The notes below the pieces were generated by a model. That model was given only the letters and a program-made list of their open reading frames with translations. It did not search any database and had not been told where the DNA came from. This document shows positions 1-8,151 of a DNA stretch of 64,000 nucleotides, one piece after another (position 1 is the first letter of the stretch; every line of letters starts with the position of its first letter). The DNA is from Clostridia bacterium (GTDB lineage: Bacteria; Bacillota; Clostridia; Oscillospirales; CAG-382). Location: contig JAFSGD010000060.1 of the NCBI GenBank assembly GCA_017434845.1, positions 1 through 64,000 of the forward strand, in the 5' to 3' direction. Position numbers and translations under genes: made by a program.

Positions 1-2
1 AT

Positions 3-1421
3 ATGATAAACAAGGCGTTTATCGAAATTATGATTGAGGGCGACGCCCACGGCAGAGGCTTCCAGTATCCTATCCCCACCTATTCCATAAACGCAGATTT
101 CGACTGGGCCGAAACCGAGAACAACAAGCTTCTCTTCGAAATGACCAGCAAATACGGTACCCCCTATTTCTCCAACTACATCAACAGCGATATGGAGCCC
201 AGCGACGTTCGCTCGATGTGCTGCAGACTTCGTCTTGACCTTCGCGAGCTTCGCAAGAAGTCCGGCGGCTTCTTCGGCAGCGGCGAAAGCACAGGCTCGG
301 TCGGCGTTGTTACCATTAACATGCCGAGACTTGCATACCTCGCTTCCGACGAAGAAGACTTCATGCGCCGTCTCGACCACATGATGGATATTTCGGCACG
401 TTCGCTTCGCATTAAGAGAACCATCATCACCAAGCTTCTCGAAGAGGGACTTTATCCCTACACCAAGCGTTACCTCGGCACCTTCGACAACCACTTCTCA
501 ACCCTTGGCCTCGTCGGTATGAACGAAGCGGGCTTGAACGCAAAGTGGCTTCGCAAGGACATGACCCACACCGAAACTCAGGAATTCGCAAAGCGTGTTC
601 TTAACCATATGCGCGAAAGACTTTCCGACTATCAGGAAAAATACGGCGACCTCTATAACCTTGAAGCAACTCCCGCAGAATCGACCGCATACCGTCTTGC
701 AAAGCACGATACCGAGCGTTTCCCCGGCATTGCTACCGCAAACGAAAACGGCACTCCTTATTACACCAACTCCACCAACCTTCCCGTTGGCTATACCGAT
801 GATATCTTCGAAGCACTTTCTATTCAGGATGAGCTTCAAACCCTTTACACCTCGGGCACCGTATTCCACGCGTTCCTCGGCGAAAAGCTTCCCGATTGGA
901 AGGCTGCGGCAAACCTTGTTCGCAAGATTGCGGAAAACCACAGACTTCCCTATTACTCCATCTCGCCTACCTATTCGGTTTGCAAAAACCACGGCTATAT
1001 CGCGGGCGAGCACTTCACCTGCCCCGAATGCGGCGAGAATGCAGAGGTTTACAGCCGTATCACCGGATACTACCGCCCCGTTCAGAACTGGAACGTCGGC
1101 AAATCGCAGGAATATAAGGATCGCGTAAACTACGACGTTATTAACAAAAACGAGGTTCACACCAACGTTAAATCCGCTTCCGATGACTGCGCATGCTGTG
1201 AAGAGATCGGCGAAACCATTCTTTTCGCAACCAAAACCTGCCCCAACTGTCGCATTGCTGCCTCGCTTCTTGACAAAGCAAACGTTTCTTACCGCAAGGT
1301 TTACGTTGAAGACGAGCCCGAGCTTGCAAAGCAGCTTGGCTTGAAGCAGGCGCCCACGCTTGTTGTCGGCAACGAAAAGATAGTTAACGTTTCCAACATT
1401 AAAAAATACCTCGGCAACTAA
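3..1421 (+). CDS. nrdD: Anaerobic ribonucleoside-triphosphate reductase NrdD, 3-prime part, with fused C-terminal glutaredoxin-like domain
   Basis: The gene enters from the left edge, so the first Met seen is internal. The enzyme reduces ribonucleotides to deoxyribonucleotides by a glycyl radical under anaerobiosis. Numbering visible residues: a Cys cluster at 327-343 ending in CPEC fits the C-terminal zinc site, and RITGYY at 353-358 is the glycyl radical loop (Gly355). After this normal NrdD end, about 75 further residues form a glutaredoxin/thioredoxin-like domain with CPNC at 413-416 and a cis-Pro TLVVG stretch. That domain is inferred to be the built-in dithiol reductant. It is followed by trxB, which supports thioredoxin-type recycling. 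No activase gene (nrdG) is visible. Confidence 0.93.
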   Translation: MINKAFIEIMIEGDAHGRGFQYPIPTYSINADFDWAETENNKLLFEMTSKYGTPYFSNYINSDMEPSDVRSMCCRLRLDLRELRKKSGGFFGSGESTGSVGVVTINMPRLAYLASDEEDFMRRLDHMMDISARSLRIKRTIITKLLEEGLYPYTKRYLGTFDNHFSTLGLVGMNEAGLNAKWLRKDMTHTETQEFAKRVLNHMRERLSDYQEKYGDLYNLEATPAESTAYRLAKHDTERFPGIATANENGTPYYTNSTNLPVGYTDDIFEALSIQDELQTLYTSGTVFHAFLGEKLPDWKAAANLVRKIAENHRLPYYSISPTYSVCKNHGYIAGEHFTCPECGENAEVYSRITGYYRPVQNWNVGKSQEYKDRVNYDVINKNEVHTNVKSASDDCACCEEIGETILFATKTCPNCRIAASLLDKANVSYRKVYVEDEPELAKQLGLKQAPTLVVGNEKIVNVSNIKKYLGN

Positions 1422-1435
1422 ATAATTAAAAGGAA

Positions 1436-1467
1436 TTACCCCCGAAGCTTTTCTTCTTCGGGGGTAA
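1436..1467 (+). other. Perfect 12-bp hairpin between nrdD and trxB
   Basis: TTACCCCCGAAG pairs perfectly with CTTCGGGGGTAA around an 8-nt loop. On the plus strand it is followed by A residues, not a U tract, so it is a poor plus-strand terminator. The G run of the right arm lies about 14 nt before the trxB start and is the only SD-like sequence there. The hairpin could therefore set nrdD/trxB stoichiometry by mRNA protection or by masking the ribosome site. Confidence 0.6.
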
Positions 1468-1478
1468 AAAATGCAATT

Positions 1479-2390
1479 ATGTATGATATTATAGTAATCG
1501 GTGCGGGCCCCGCGGGGCTTACCGCCGCGATTTATGCGCGCCGCGCCAACAAAAGCGTTCTTATTCTTGAAAAATCGAGCTTCGGCGGACAAATGACCTT
1601 TTCGCCGAGAATAGAAAATTATCCCGGATTTGTTTCGGTTTCGGGAACCGAGCTTGCCGACGCTTTGGTCGAGCAGGCGCTTTCTCAGGGCGCCGAGGTT
1701 GAACTTGAAGAGGTTTCTTCGGTTAAGCTTAACCCCGACGGCACAAAAACCGTTTCAACCGATTGCGGCGAGCACACGGCGCGTGCCGTTATTATCGCAA
1801 CCGGCGCAAAGCATCGGCTTTTGGGCGTTAAGGGCGAAACCGACTTTATCGGCAACGGAATTTCGTTTTGCGCGGTTTGCGACGGCGCGTTCCACGCAGG
1901 CAAGAACATTGCGGTTATCGGCGGCGGCAACTCGGCGCTTCAAGAGGCGATCTTGCTTGCCGACCTCTGCAAAAGCGTTACCGTTATTCAAAACCTTGAC
2001 AGCTTCACGGGCGAAAGCCGCCTTGTTGAGCAGTTGAACGCAAAGCCCAACGTTAAAGCGCTTTTCGGAACCACCGTTAGCGAATTTTACGGTGAAAACG
2101 GCGAGCTTACCGGGCTGGTTGCAAAGAAAACCTCCGACGGAAGCGAAAGCCGACTTGATTTCGAGGGCGTTTTCGTTGCTATCGGCCTTGCGCCCGACAC
2201 CGAGCTTGCCGAGGGCGTTGCGGAGCGCGACCGCTACGGATATATCGTTTCCGACGAAAAATGCCTTACCGCAACCGACGGAATTTTTGTTGCGGGCGAC
2301 TGCCGCACCAAAGGCGTGCGCCAGATCGCAACAGCCATTGCCGACGGCGCAACCTCGGCCTTGGCGGCGATAAGCTATTTGGATAAGTAA
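1479..2390 (+). CDS. trxB: Thioredoxin reductase
   Basis: A 303-aa FAD/NADPH disulfide reductase that passes electrons from NADPH to thioredoxin-type proteins. An N-terminal GAGPAGLTAAIYA FAD site, the redox pair CAVC near residue 130 followed by DGAFH, a second nucleotide site IGGGNSA, and the C-terminal GIFVAGDCR flavin motif are all present in normal order and length. Its position 57 nt after a NrdD with an attached dithiol domain suggests that it feeds the reductase, perhaps directly through that domain. The ATG at 1479 gives the typical MYDIIVIGAGPAG start. Confidence 0.95.
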   Translation: MYDIIVIGAGPAGLTAAIYARRANKSVLILEKSSFGGQMTFSPRIENYPGFVSVSGTELADALVEQALSQGAEVELEEVSSVKLNPDGTKTVSTDCGEHTARAVIIATGAKHRLLGVKGETDFIGNGISFCAVCDGAFHAGKNIAVIGGGNSALQEAILLADLCKSVTVIQNLDSFTGESRLVEQLNAKPNVKALFGTTVSEFYGENGELTGLVAKKTSDGSESRLDFEGVFVAIGLAPDTELAEGVAERDRYGYIVSDEKCLTATDGIFVAGDCRTKGVRQIATAIADGATSALAAISYLDK

Positions 2391-2400
2391 TTGACGTTAA

Positions 2401-2435
2401 ACGAGAGAACCTCTTTTGAAAAGAGGTTCTCTCGT
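2401..2435 (+). terminator. Long perfect hairpin after trxB
   Basis: A 17-bp inverted repeat beginning ACGAGAGAACCTC and ending GAGGTTCTCTCGT with almost no loop starts 10 nt after the trxB stop. It lacks a clear U run but is followed 55 nt later by a second hairpin with one. Confidence 0.6.
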
Positions 2436-2489
2436 GCTCTCTCCCTAAAACTTTAATGACATTATATTTATAAAAGTTTTTGGAGGATC

Positions 2490-2524
2490 AAAAGGGGACT
2501 TTTTTCAAAAAGTCCCCTTTTATT
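2490..2524 (+). terminator. Rho-independent terminator after trxB
   Basis: AAAAGGGGACTTTT pairs with AAAAGTCCCCTTTT and is followed by a T-rich stretch. This is the most likely end of the nrdD-trxB transcript. Confidence 0.75.
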
Positions 2525-2533
2525 CGGCTGTTT

Positions 2534-2556
2534 TATTAATTCTTTCAAGGGCGTAA
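2534..2556 (+). repeat. Copy of the TTTCAAGGGCGTAA repeat end
   Basis: ATTAATTCTTTCAAGGGCGTAA here nearly matches TTAATTATTTCAAGGGCGTAA at 14669-14689 and the related copy at 14873-14888. Here only one end is present, next to a hairpin at 2563-2588 (CCCCGAAAATGC / GCATTTTTGGGG) that lies downstream of the minus-strand acetyltransferase. Confidence 0.55.
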
Positions 2557-2619
2557 TTGGGGCCCCCGAAAATGCTTGCATTTTTGGGGTATCATAACGC
2601 GTTTATATCGGTCTGAATT

Positions 2620-3117
2620 TCATTTTAAAAGCGCAAAGTATACTGCAACCTCTTTTGGTGTGCCCGCATAAAAGGTTTTTGTGTGCGAAAATCCGCATTT
2701 TTTAAGCACCGCTTTAATAACCGCGTTCGCGGGCTTAACGTCGGCATACATTCGCTCGAGCCCAAGCTGTTCGCGCGCAAGCTTCTTTGCAAGAAGCAAC
2801 GCCTCGGTGCCGAATCCCTTTCCGCGATAGCCGTTATTCGCAAGGAAAATGCTTATATCACAGCGTTTCTCGGAAAAAACTATCTGAGAAAGCGCCACCT
2901 CGCCGATTATTTCATCGGTTTTGGTGAATATTCCCAACACGGTGTTGCGGTCGGATTGCTGCTCGGTTTTTTCGAATCTTGCATCTATCGCTTCCTCGTT
3001 ATAAACATAAGCGCTTTCGCCCGAATATTCGGCGGGCTCATATTTACGCCAGAGAGCGCGCATTTCCTTTTGGGTCATTGCACGAAGAACCAAATTCTTT
3101 CCGCTTATTTCTGCCAT
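2620..3117 (-). CDS. GNAT family N-acetyltransferase
   Basis: A 165-aa single-domain acetyltransferase of the RimJ/RimL-like type, which moves acetyl from acetyl-CoA to an amino group; the substrate cannot be told. The sequence shows the GNAT core: beta4 DISIFLANNGYRGKGFGTEA with the RGKGFGTEA acetyl-CoA loop, then a C-terminal NAVIKAVLKKCGF helix. An upstream in-frame Met (3192) would overlap the preceding gene. The Met at 3117 is preferred because GAAAGGAAA precedes it and it falls just after the upstream stop, making it the last gene of the minus-strand run from rnfC. Confidence 0.88.
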   Translation of the reverse strand: MAEISGKNLVLRAMTQKEMRALWRKYEPAEYSGESAYVYNEEAIDARFEKTEQQSDRNTVLGIFTKTDEIIGEVALSQIVFSEKRCDISIFLANNGYRGKGFGTEALLLAKKLAREQLGLERMYADVKPANAVIKAVLKKCGFSHTKTFYAGTPKEVAVYFALLK

Positions 3118-3119
3118 GT

Positions 3120-4301
3120 TTATTTTCCTTTCGTTTGATGTTTTAAAGCACAAGTGCGATCCGTATTGTTTCTTGTTAAAGACACAACGCATTCAACGTG
3201 ATCCGTAAAAGGAAACATATCTACCGGTTGTATCTTCTTAACCTTATATCCGTTCTTTTTAAGAAAATAAAGATCACGAGAGAGTGTTTCGGGGTTGCAG
3301 GAGACGTAAACAATTCTTTCGGGCGAAAGCGAAGAAAGGCTTTCCAAAAAGCGCTTACTGCAACCTGCACGGGGCGGGTCGGTTATAACAACATCGATCT
3401 TTTCGCCCTTTTGCGCAAGCTCTTTCATCACCTCGCCTGCATCGGCGGCAATAAAGCGCGCATTTTTAATGCCGTTTTGCTCGGCGTTAACGCGTGCATC
3501 GCGCACGGCATCGGCGTTCACCTCAATGCCGATAAGCGAGCGAGCTTCATTTGCAACCGTGAGCCCAATGGTTCCCGTTCCGCAATAGGCGTCGATAACG
3601 GTTTCGCCCTTTGAAACGGCGGCATATTCCTTTGCGATATTATAAAGGCGCTCTGCCTGAACGGGATTCACCTGATAAAACGATTTTGCGCTGATTCTGA
3701 AATCAAGGCCGCACAGGCTGTCGGTTATATATCCGTTTCCGAAAAGAACGGTTTCTTTTTCTCCGAGAAAAAGCGGTGTTTCTGTGTTGTTTACGTTCCA
3801 AACCACCGAGGTTATCTCGGGGTGAAGCCTTATAAGCTCGGAAACAAAGGCATCCTTCGAGGGAAAAGCCCCCTTAGCGGTTACGATAACCACCATTATT
3901 TCGCCGCTTTTAAAGCCGCGGCGAACAAGCGCGTGGCGCAAAAATCCGCGCCCCTTTATAATATCATAGGGCATGAGCTTAAACGAAACCGCAAGCTTTT
4001 TAAGCGTTTTTATGATTTCTGCCGCTTTTTTATCCTCTAAAAGGCACGAATCGATAGGCACGATTCTTCTTGTTGACGATTGGTAAACGCCCGAAACAAC
4101 CGTACCGTTTCTGTGGCAAAACGCAGATTGCACCTTGTTGCGATAATAAAGCGGGTTTTCCATGCCGATTATTTCATCAACACGGCAATATCTTCCGAGC
4201 AGGCGGATAAGCCTTGCCTGCTTAAGCGAAAGCTGTTCTTCGTATTCAAGATTTAAAAGCGAGCATCCGCCGCATTTTTTTGAATATTTACAGTTATACA
4301 C
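3120..4301 (-). CDS. RlmD/RumA-type RNA (uracil-5-)-methyltransferase, short paralogue without TRAM domain
   Basis: A SAM-dependent 5-methyluridine methyltransferase for rRNA or tRNA. It begins with an iron-sulfur Cys cluster (CKYSKKCGGC) and has a SAM site DAYCGTGTIG, the TDPPRAGC motif and catalytic YVSCNPET near the end. It has no N-terminal TRAM RNA-binding domain, unlike the gene upstream. A GTG at 4301 with GGAAG 8 nt upstream gives a start just before the Cys cluster; an ATG at 4331 is also in frame but has no good SD. It is the second of two adjacent paralogues, so the two probably modify different uridines. Confidence 0.88.
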   Translation of the reverse strand: MYNCKYSKKCGGCSLLNLEYEEQLSLKQARLIRLLGRYCRVDEIIGMENPLYYRNKVQSAFCHRNGTVVSGVYQSSTRRIVPIDSCLLEDKKAAEIIKTLKKLAVSFKLMPYDIIKGRGFLRHALVRRGFKSGEIMVVIVTAKGAFPSKDAFVSELIRLHPEITSVVWNVNNTETPLFLGEKETVLFGNGYITDSLCGLDFRISAKSFYQVNPVQAERLYNIAKEYAAVSKGETVIDAYCGTGTIGLTVANEARSLIGIEVNADAVRDARVNAEQNGIKNARFIAADAGEVMKELAQKGEKIDVVITDPPRAGCSKRFLESLSSLSPERIVYVSCNPETLSRDLYFLKKNGYKVKKIQPVDMFPFTDHVECVVSLTRNNTDRTCALKHQTKGK

Positions 4302-4373
4302 GAATCTCGCTTCCTTTCTTGTTTGGTTCATGGTGTCGATTCACTTTTCTCGTTATGTTCACACCCTCGGCAA

Positions 4374-5726
4374 TCAATCGCGCCGAACCAAGCACACAAC
4401 GCTTTCAACGTGCCCGGTTCGCGGAAACAAATCAAAGGGAGTTGCCTCCTGCGCTTTATAGCCGCGCTTTTCAAGCTCGGCGCAATCGCGCGCAAGCGTT
4501 GCGGGATCGCAGGATATATATATTACCCTTTCGGGCGAAGCGGAAACAACGGTATTGATGACCTCGATATCCAAGCCCTTTCTGGGCGGATCGACGATAA
4601 TTATTTCGGGGTTACCAAAGCATTCGCGGCACTTTTTAACGCCAACCGAAGCATCGCCGCAAACAAAAAGCGTGTTTTCTTCGCTTCGTTGGTTTAATTT
4701 TGCGTTTTTGCGTGCATTTACAACGGCATCCTCAATAATTTCAACGCCGCAAAGCTTATCGTTTCCGCCCGCAACGCAAAGCCCGATTGTGCCTGCGCCG
4801 CAATAAAGATCGAGAATAACGCTTCCCTCTTCTTTTTTTGGAATATAAGATGCCGCTTTATTATAAAGCTTTTCCGCCATTTCGGCATTAACCTGATAAA
4901 AGGCGCGGGGCGAAAGCTCGAAGCTTTTTCCGCAAAGCGTATCGGTTAGGGTCTCTTTGCCGAAAAGACAAAAGGTTTTTTCTCCGAAAATAACATTATC
5001 GCGGCGTTTGTTGATATTTATATGTATTCCGATAACCTCAAAAAACCGTTCTTTAACCGCCGAAGCAAGCTTTTCGAGCGTTTTTGTGTTTTCGGCAACC
5101 ACAAGGCAAAGCAACAGCTCTCCCCTTCGGTTCTTTCGCATCACCAAATGGCGCAAAATTCCTTTTCCGCCAGCCTCGTCATACGCCTTTATGCCCAAGC
5201 GGTTTGCCGTTTCGGCACAAAACGCGGCGATATCGGTGAATATCTTGTCCTGCAGCGGACATTTCTTATGCTCGACAATTCGGTGCGAGCGCCTTGCATA
5301 ATAGCCGAAAATGCATTTCCCGTTCGCATCGGGCGCAAAGGGATATTGCACCTTATTGCGATATTCGTGCTCAAAGCCGAAAACAGTTTCGCCAACAGGA
5401 ATTTCAAGCCCGCCAATGCGCGAAAGCGCGCCGGAAACAAAGCTTTTTTTAAGCTTTTGCTCGGCATTATAGCTTATGTGGCGGAAAACGCATCCGCCGC
5501 ATTTGGCACTTACCTCACAATCGCTTGCAACGCGGTCGGCGGAGGGGGTTATTATGCTTTCCGCCTTTGCAAATGAATGATTTTTAAGTTCTTTAAGTAT
5601 TTTAGCCTCGATAAAGTCGCCGATCGCGGTGTCGGGAACAAAAACGACCTTTCCGCCGCTTCTTCCCACGCCGAAGCCCTCGGGAGTTATATCGGTTATT
5701 TCAAGCTGTATGATATCGTTTTTCAT
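4374..5726 (-). CDS. rlmD: 23S rRNA (uracil-5-)-methyltransferase RlmD family, with TRAM domain
   Basis: A 450-aa protein. The TRAM domain (residues 1-60; ITPEGFGVGRSGG) is followed by a [4Fe-4S] cluster region (CEVSAKCGGCVF), a SAM-binding DLYCGAGTIG, the VDPPRKGLD loop and catalytic YISCDPATLARD. This is full family length. The start overlaps the end of the RnfD-like gene by 4 nt, so it is translated as part of the same operon. Family knowledge fixes the m5U reaction; which base is modified is not deducible here. Confidence 0.92.
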   Translation of the reverse strand: MKNDIIQLEITDITPEGFGVGRSGGKVVFVPDTAIGDFIEAKILKELKNHSFAKAESIITPSADRVASDCEVSAKCGGCVFRHISYNAEQKLKKSFVSGALSRIGGLEIPVGETVFGFEHEYRNKVQYPFAPDANGKCIFGYYARRSHRIVEHKKCPLQDKIFTDIAAFCAETANRLGIKAYDEAGGKGILRHLVMRKNRRGELLLCLVVAENTKTLEKLASAVKERFFEVIGIHININKRRDNVIFGEKTFCLFGKETLTDTLCGKSFELSPRAFYQVNAEMAEKLYNKAASYIPKKEEGSVILDLYCGAGTIGLCVAGGNDKLCGVEIIEDAVVNARKNAKLNQRSEENTLFVCGDASVGVKKCRECFGNPEIIIVDPPRKGLDIEVINTVVSASPERVIYISCDPATLARDCAELEKRGYKAQEATPFDLFPRTGHVESVVCLVRRD

Positions 5727-6697
5727 TTATGTCCGATCGCCTTTGGTTTTGTTATGCTTTCGATAAACGGCGAGACTGCGTTCATAAGCAGAACTGCAAA
5801 ATAGCCCCATTCAAAGCTTCCGCCGAGCTTTCTCAATCCAAACGTCATTATACCGCACGCCGCGCCGAAAGCCAAACGGCCGAGCCGTGTCATAGGAACG
5901 GTTCCGCTTTCGTTGCAGGCAAACACGGCAAGAAATACCGCGCCGCCCGAGAAGAGCACGCTGAATGCGAAATAATTGCTTTCGGCATCGCTTGAGGGGA
6001 ACACAAGGCCAAGCAGAAGCATCGGCACAAGGAACGAAAGCACGGGGCGCCAATCGCCGCTTCTGCGCACGAAAAGCCAAATTGCCGCAACGAATATTGC
6101 GGTTATCGCGATTTCGCCGATATTGCCCGAGGCAAAGCCGTAAAGCTGGGCGAAGATACCGTCTTCATAAACGCTTCCGTCTGCCATATACATAAGCGGT
6201 GAGATGACCTTATAGCCATCGACCAACAGCGGATCGAGAGAGATATCGAACGCCGAAAAATAAGCGAACGGCTTTGTAAAGGTCGTCATATAAGCGGGAA
6301 ACATAACGTTAAGCGCCGCCGCGGAAAACACAAAGGGGTTAAAAAGCCTTTTCCCGCGAAGAACGCGAAGATTCTTTGCAAGAACCACAAATACCGCGGC
6401 AACGGCAGGAAGCCAAAGCGGAACCGAAACGGGCATCATGAAAGCCGCGAAGATTCCGTAAACAAACGCCCAAAGATCAAGGCTTGCCGAAGGCTGAAGC
6501 TTGAAAACAAAGCGCGACACGGCAAAATCCAGCGCAAGCGACATAATAGCGCAAATCAAACAAATCGTTATCACCCTTGCGCCGAACATGAAAACGCTCC
6601 AAACCGCAATAGGCGCCGCGGCGACGAGCCATTCGCCCGCGAACGAAGCGCGGGTTGCGGTTGTGTGGACAAACGGAGCCGAGATTTTGTTTTTCAC
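5723..6697 (-). CDS. RnfD/NqrB-family membrane subunit, atypical
   Basis: A 324-aa polytopic protein with about 8-10 hydrophobic segments that follows the RnfD/NqrB pattern: DLWAFVYGIFAAFMMP, a GKRLFNPFVFSAAALN motif, and a late GNIGEIA segment. RnfD/NqrB proteins normally carry FMN covalently bound to Thr in a (S/D)GAT motif just before the GNIGE segment. Here residues 165-182 read SPLMYMADGSVYEDG and have no such motif. It overlaps the RnfC-like gene, but no rnfG, E, A or B follows; the next genes are methyltransferases. It could be a degenerate or repurposed membrane partner of the RnfC-like protein rather than part of a complete Rnf pump. Confidence 0.78.
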   Translation of the reverse strand: MKNKISAPFVHTTATRASFAGEWLVAAAPIAVWSVFMFGARVITICLICAIMSLALDFAVSRFVFKLQPSASLDLWAFVYGIFAAFMMPVSVPLWLPAVAAVFVVLAKNLRVLRGKRLFNPFVFSAAALNVMFPAYMTTFTKPFAYFSAFDISLDPLLVDGYKVISPLMYMADGSVYEDGIFAQLYGFASGNIGEIAITAIFVAAIWLFVRRSGDWRPVLSFLVPMLLLGLVFPSSDAESNYFAFSVLFSGGAVFLAVFACNESGTVPMTRLGRLAFGAACGIMTFGLRKLGGSFEWGYFAVLLMNAVSPFIESITKPKAIGHK

Positions 6698-7965
6698 AGC
6701 AATACCTCCGGTGCATCATCATCGCTGTCCCTAAGATTACCGGGCTCTTCGGGCAGGAATTTGTCTTTATAATCGCGGCATCCGATAAGCTCAAGCAAAG
6801 GAATATTGCTCGGGCAAACGAATTCGCAAGCGCCGCAGGCAACACAGCTTAACGCAAGTTCTTTTGTCTTTTTTGAAAGCGCCTCGCTCGGAATAAGGTT
6901 CATCGGGCAGGCAGAAGCACAGCTTCCGCAACCGATGCAGGCAACCCTTTGCCGCTTTTTCGGCTTTACCGCAACGAGACAGCTTGTTGCGTTACCGAGC
7001 GCTCCGCTTGCCTTGCTTCCGCAAAGCAGGCTGTTTTCAACGAGGAAATTCCCATTAAGCAAGCCCCCGCAAAGCGTTGCAAGGTCGTGAACGGTTATTC
7101 CGCGCGGAACGCAAAGGTTCTTTTCTTCGAGAACGCCGCTTCCGCAAACCGAAACGTATCTGTCAAGCTGAGGAAAACCGTTTATCATAGCATCGTAAAG
7201 CGCAACGGCGGCTTCTATTCCGATTATAAGAACGCCCTTTTCGATAGCCGTTTCGCCTTTTGCAAGGTCTTTAAGATAAAGCGCATCCATAAGGGTTCGG
7301 TCATTATAAGGATAGCGCTCCTCGAGCCTGCCGAACGCAAAAAGCTTTTCGTCGCCGCCACATTCCTCAAGCGCGGCAAACGCGGCGTTGCGGTAATGCT
7401 CTGCCGCAAAAACGCATTTAAGCGCACCTATGCAATGCAGAAGCACCTTTGCACCGCCGACCGCCGAACGCGCCTTTTCGATGCAAAGACGATAGGCAAT
7501 GGCAGAGGCAGGATCCCTCTCGGTGCAATCGACTATCAGCCTTTTACAGCCGAGCGCGTGCTCGAGAAGGCGCCAAAGCGGAAGACCGCTGCGCGAATCG
7601 TAAATCGCAAAACGACGGGCGGTGTCGATAATATATTGAGCGTCCATTTCCGTAAGCGAACGGCTTTCGGGCATAAACAAGCGTTCCTCGCCCTCTTCGC
7701 CGCTGTTCATAACAGTGAAATAGCGCGTTCCCTCTATCTCCAATATGCCTTTAAAAACGCCCGCAATCGAAGCATAAACCGGGGTTGAATCGGTTTGTCC
7801 GATAAGGCTTCCGCGCATTACGGAAGAACCGACCGGAACCGAAAAGCTCGCACTGTCACTTGCGGGAATACAGCTTACCGAACAGCTTTTATAATATTCA
7901 ATATCCTTTTTTCCGCAAAAGGTTCGCGAAAGCGGACGCACTCCGCCACGAAATTCAAGGATCAT
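6694..7965 (-). CDS. RnfC-like iron-sulfur protein, atypical
   Basis: A 423-aa protein starting with the RnfC barrel-sandwich region (FRGGVRPLS; PVGSSVMRGSLIGQ; AGVFKGI) and ending with two [4Fe-4S] motifs, Cys343/346/349/353 and Cys374/377/380/384. In ordinary RnfC the middle holds NADH/FMN motifs (GGxGFPT-like, NGAECEP-like, GGEKQL-like). Here the equivalent places read SRSGLPLWR (125-133), DCTERDP (146-152) and RYPYNDRTLM (217-226). It may therefore accept electrons from something other than NADH. It is the first gene of a minus-strand operon with a promoter at 8015-8042; SD GGAGATG precedes the ATG. Confidence 0.8.
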   Translation of the reverse strand: MILEFRGGVRPLSRTFCGKKDIEYYKSCSVSCIPASDSASFSVPVGSSVMRGSLIGQTDSTPVYASIAGVFKGILEIEGTRYFTVMNSGEEGEERLFMPESRSLTEMDAQYIIDTARRFAIYDSRSGLPLWRLLEHALGCKRLIVDCTERDPASAIAYRLCIEKARSAVGGAKVLLHCIGALKCVFAAEHYRNAAFAALEECGGDEKLFAFGRLEERYPYNDRTLMDALYLKDLAKGETAIEKGVLIIGIEAAVALYDAMINGFPQLDRYVSVCGSGVLEEKNLCVPRGITVHDLATLCGGLLNGNFLVENSLLCGSKASGALGNATSCLVAVKPKKRQRVACIGCGSCASACPMNLIPSEALSKKTKELALSCVACGACEFVCPSNIPLLELIGCRDYKDKFLPEEPGNLRDSDDDAPEVLL

Positions 7966-8014
7966 TTAAGCATCTCCATTTATATACATATATAAAACAC
8001 AATAACACAAGTTA

Positions 8015-8042
8015 AGTATACCACAAAGCTCGTTTTTTTCAA
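8015..8042 (-). promoter_or_regulatory. Sigma-A type promoter for the rnfC-like operon
   Basis: Reading the minus strand: TTGAAA, a 16-nt spacer, TATACT, about 50 nt before the RnfC-like start codon. Confidence 0.65.
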
Positions 8043-8081
8043 GTATTTATTCAATTTCTTAAATAATATTCAAAAAATATA

Positions 8082-8110
8082 TTGAAAATGATGTCGAAAT
8101 GGGTTATAAT
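8082..8110 (+). promoter_or_regulatory. Sigma-A type promoter for the DUF4364-nth-ttcA-like operon
   Basis: TTGAAA, a 17-nt spacer, TATAAT, 41 nt before the GTG start. It is divergent from the rnfC-like promoter. Confidence 0.7.
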
Positions 8111-8151
8111 GATGTGAAGGTGTATGCAATTTCGAAAAAGGGGGCGATGTT

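Noticed and set aside
498-1592. Long antisense frame of 364 codons opposite nrdD
   Set aside because: It lies opposite a clear enzyme, has no family features, and arises from the codon bias of the real gene. The same holds for long frames opposite argG (21699-22862), the SPFH gene (24696-26012), ahcY (59968-61506) and nfnA (62809-63972).
5723-7965. Calling a complete Rnf complex
   Set aside because: Only C- and D-like genes are present and both lack expected cofactor motifs; the flanking genes are unrelated.
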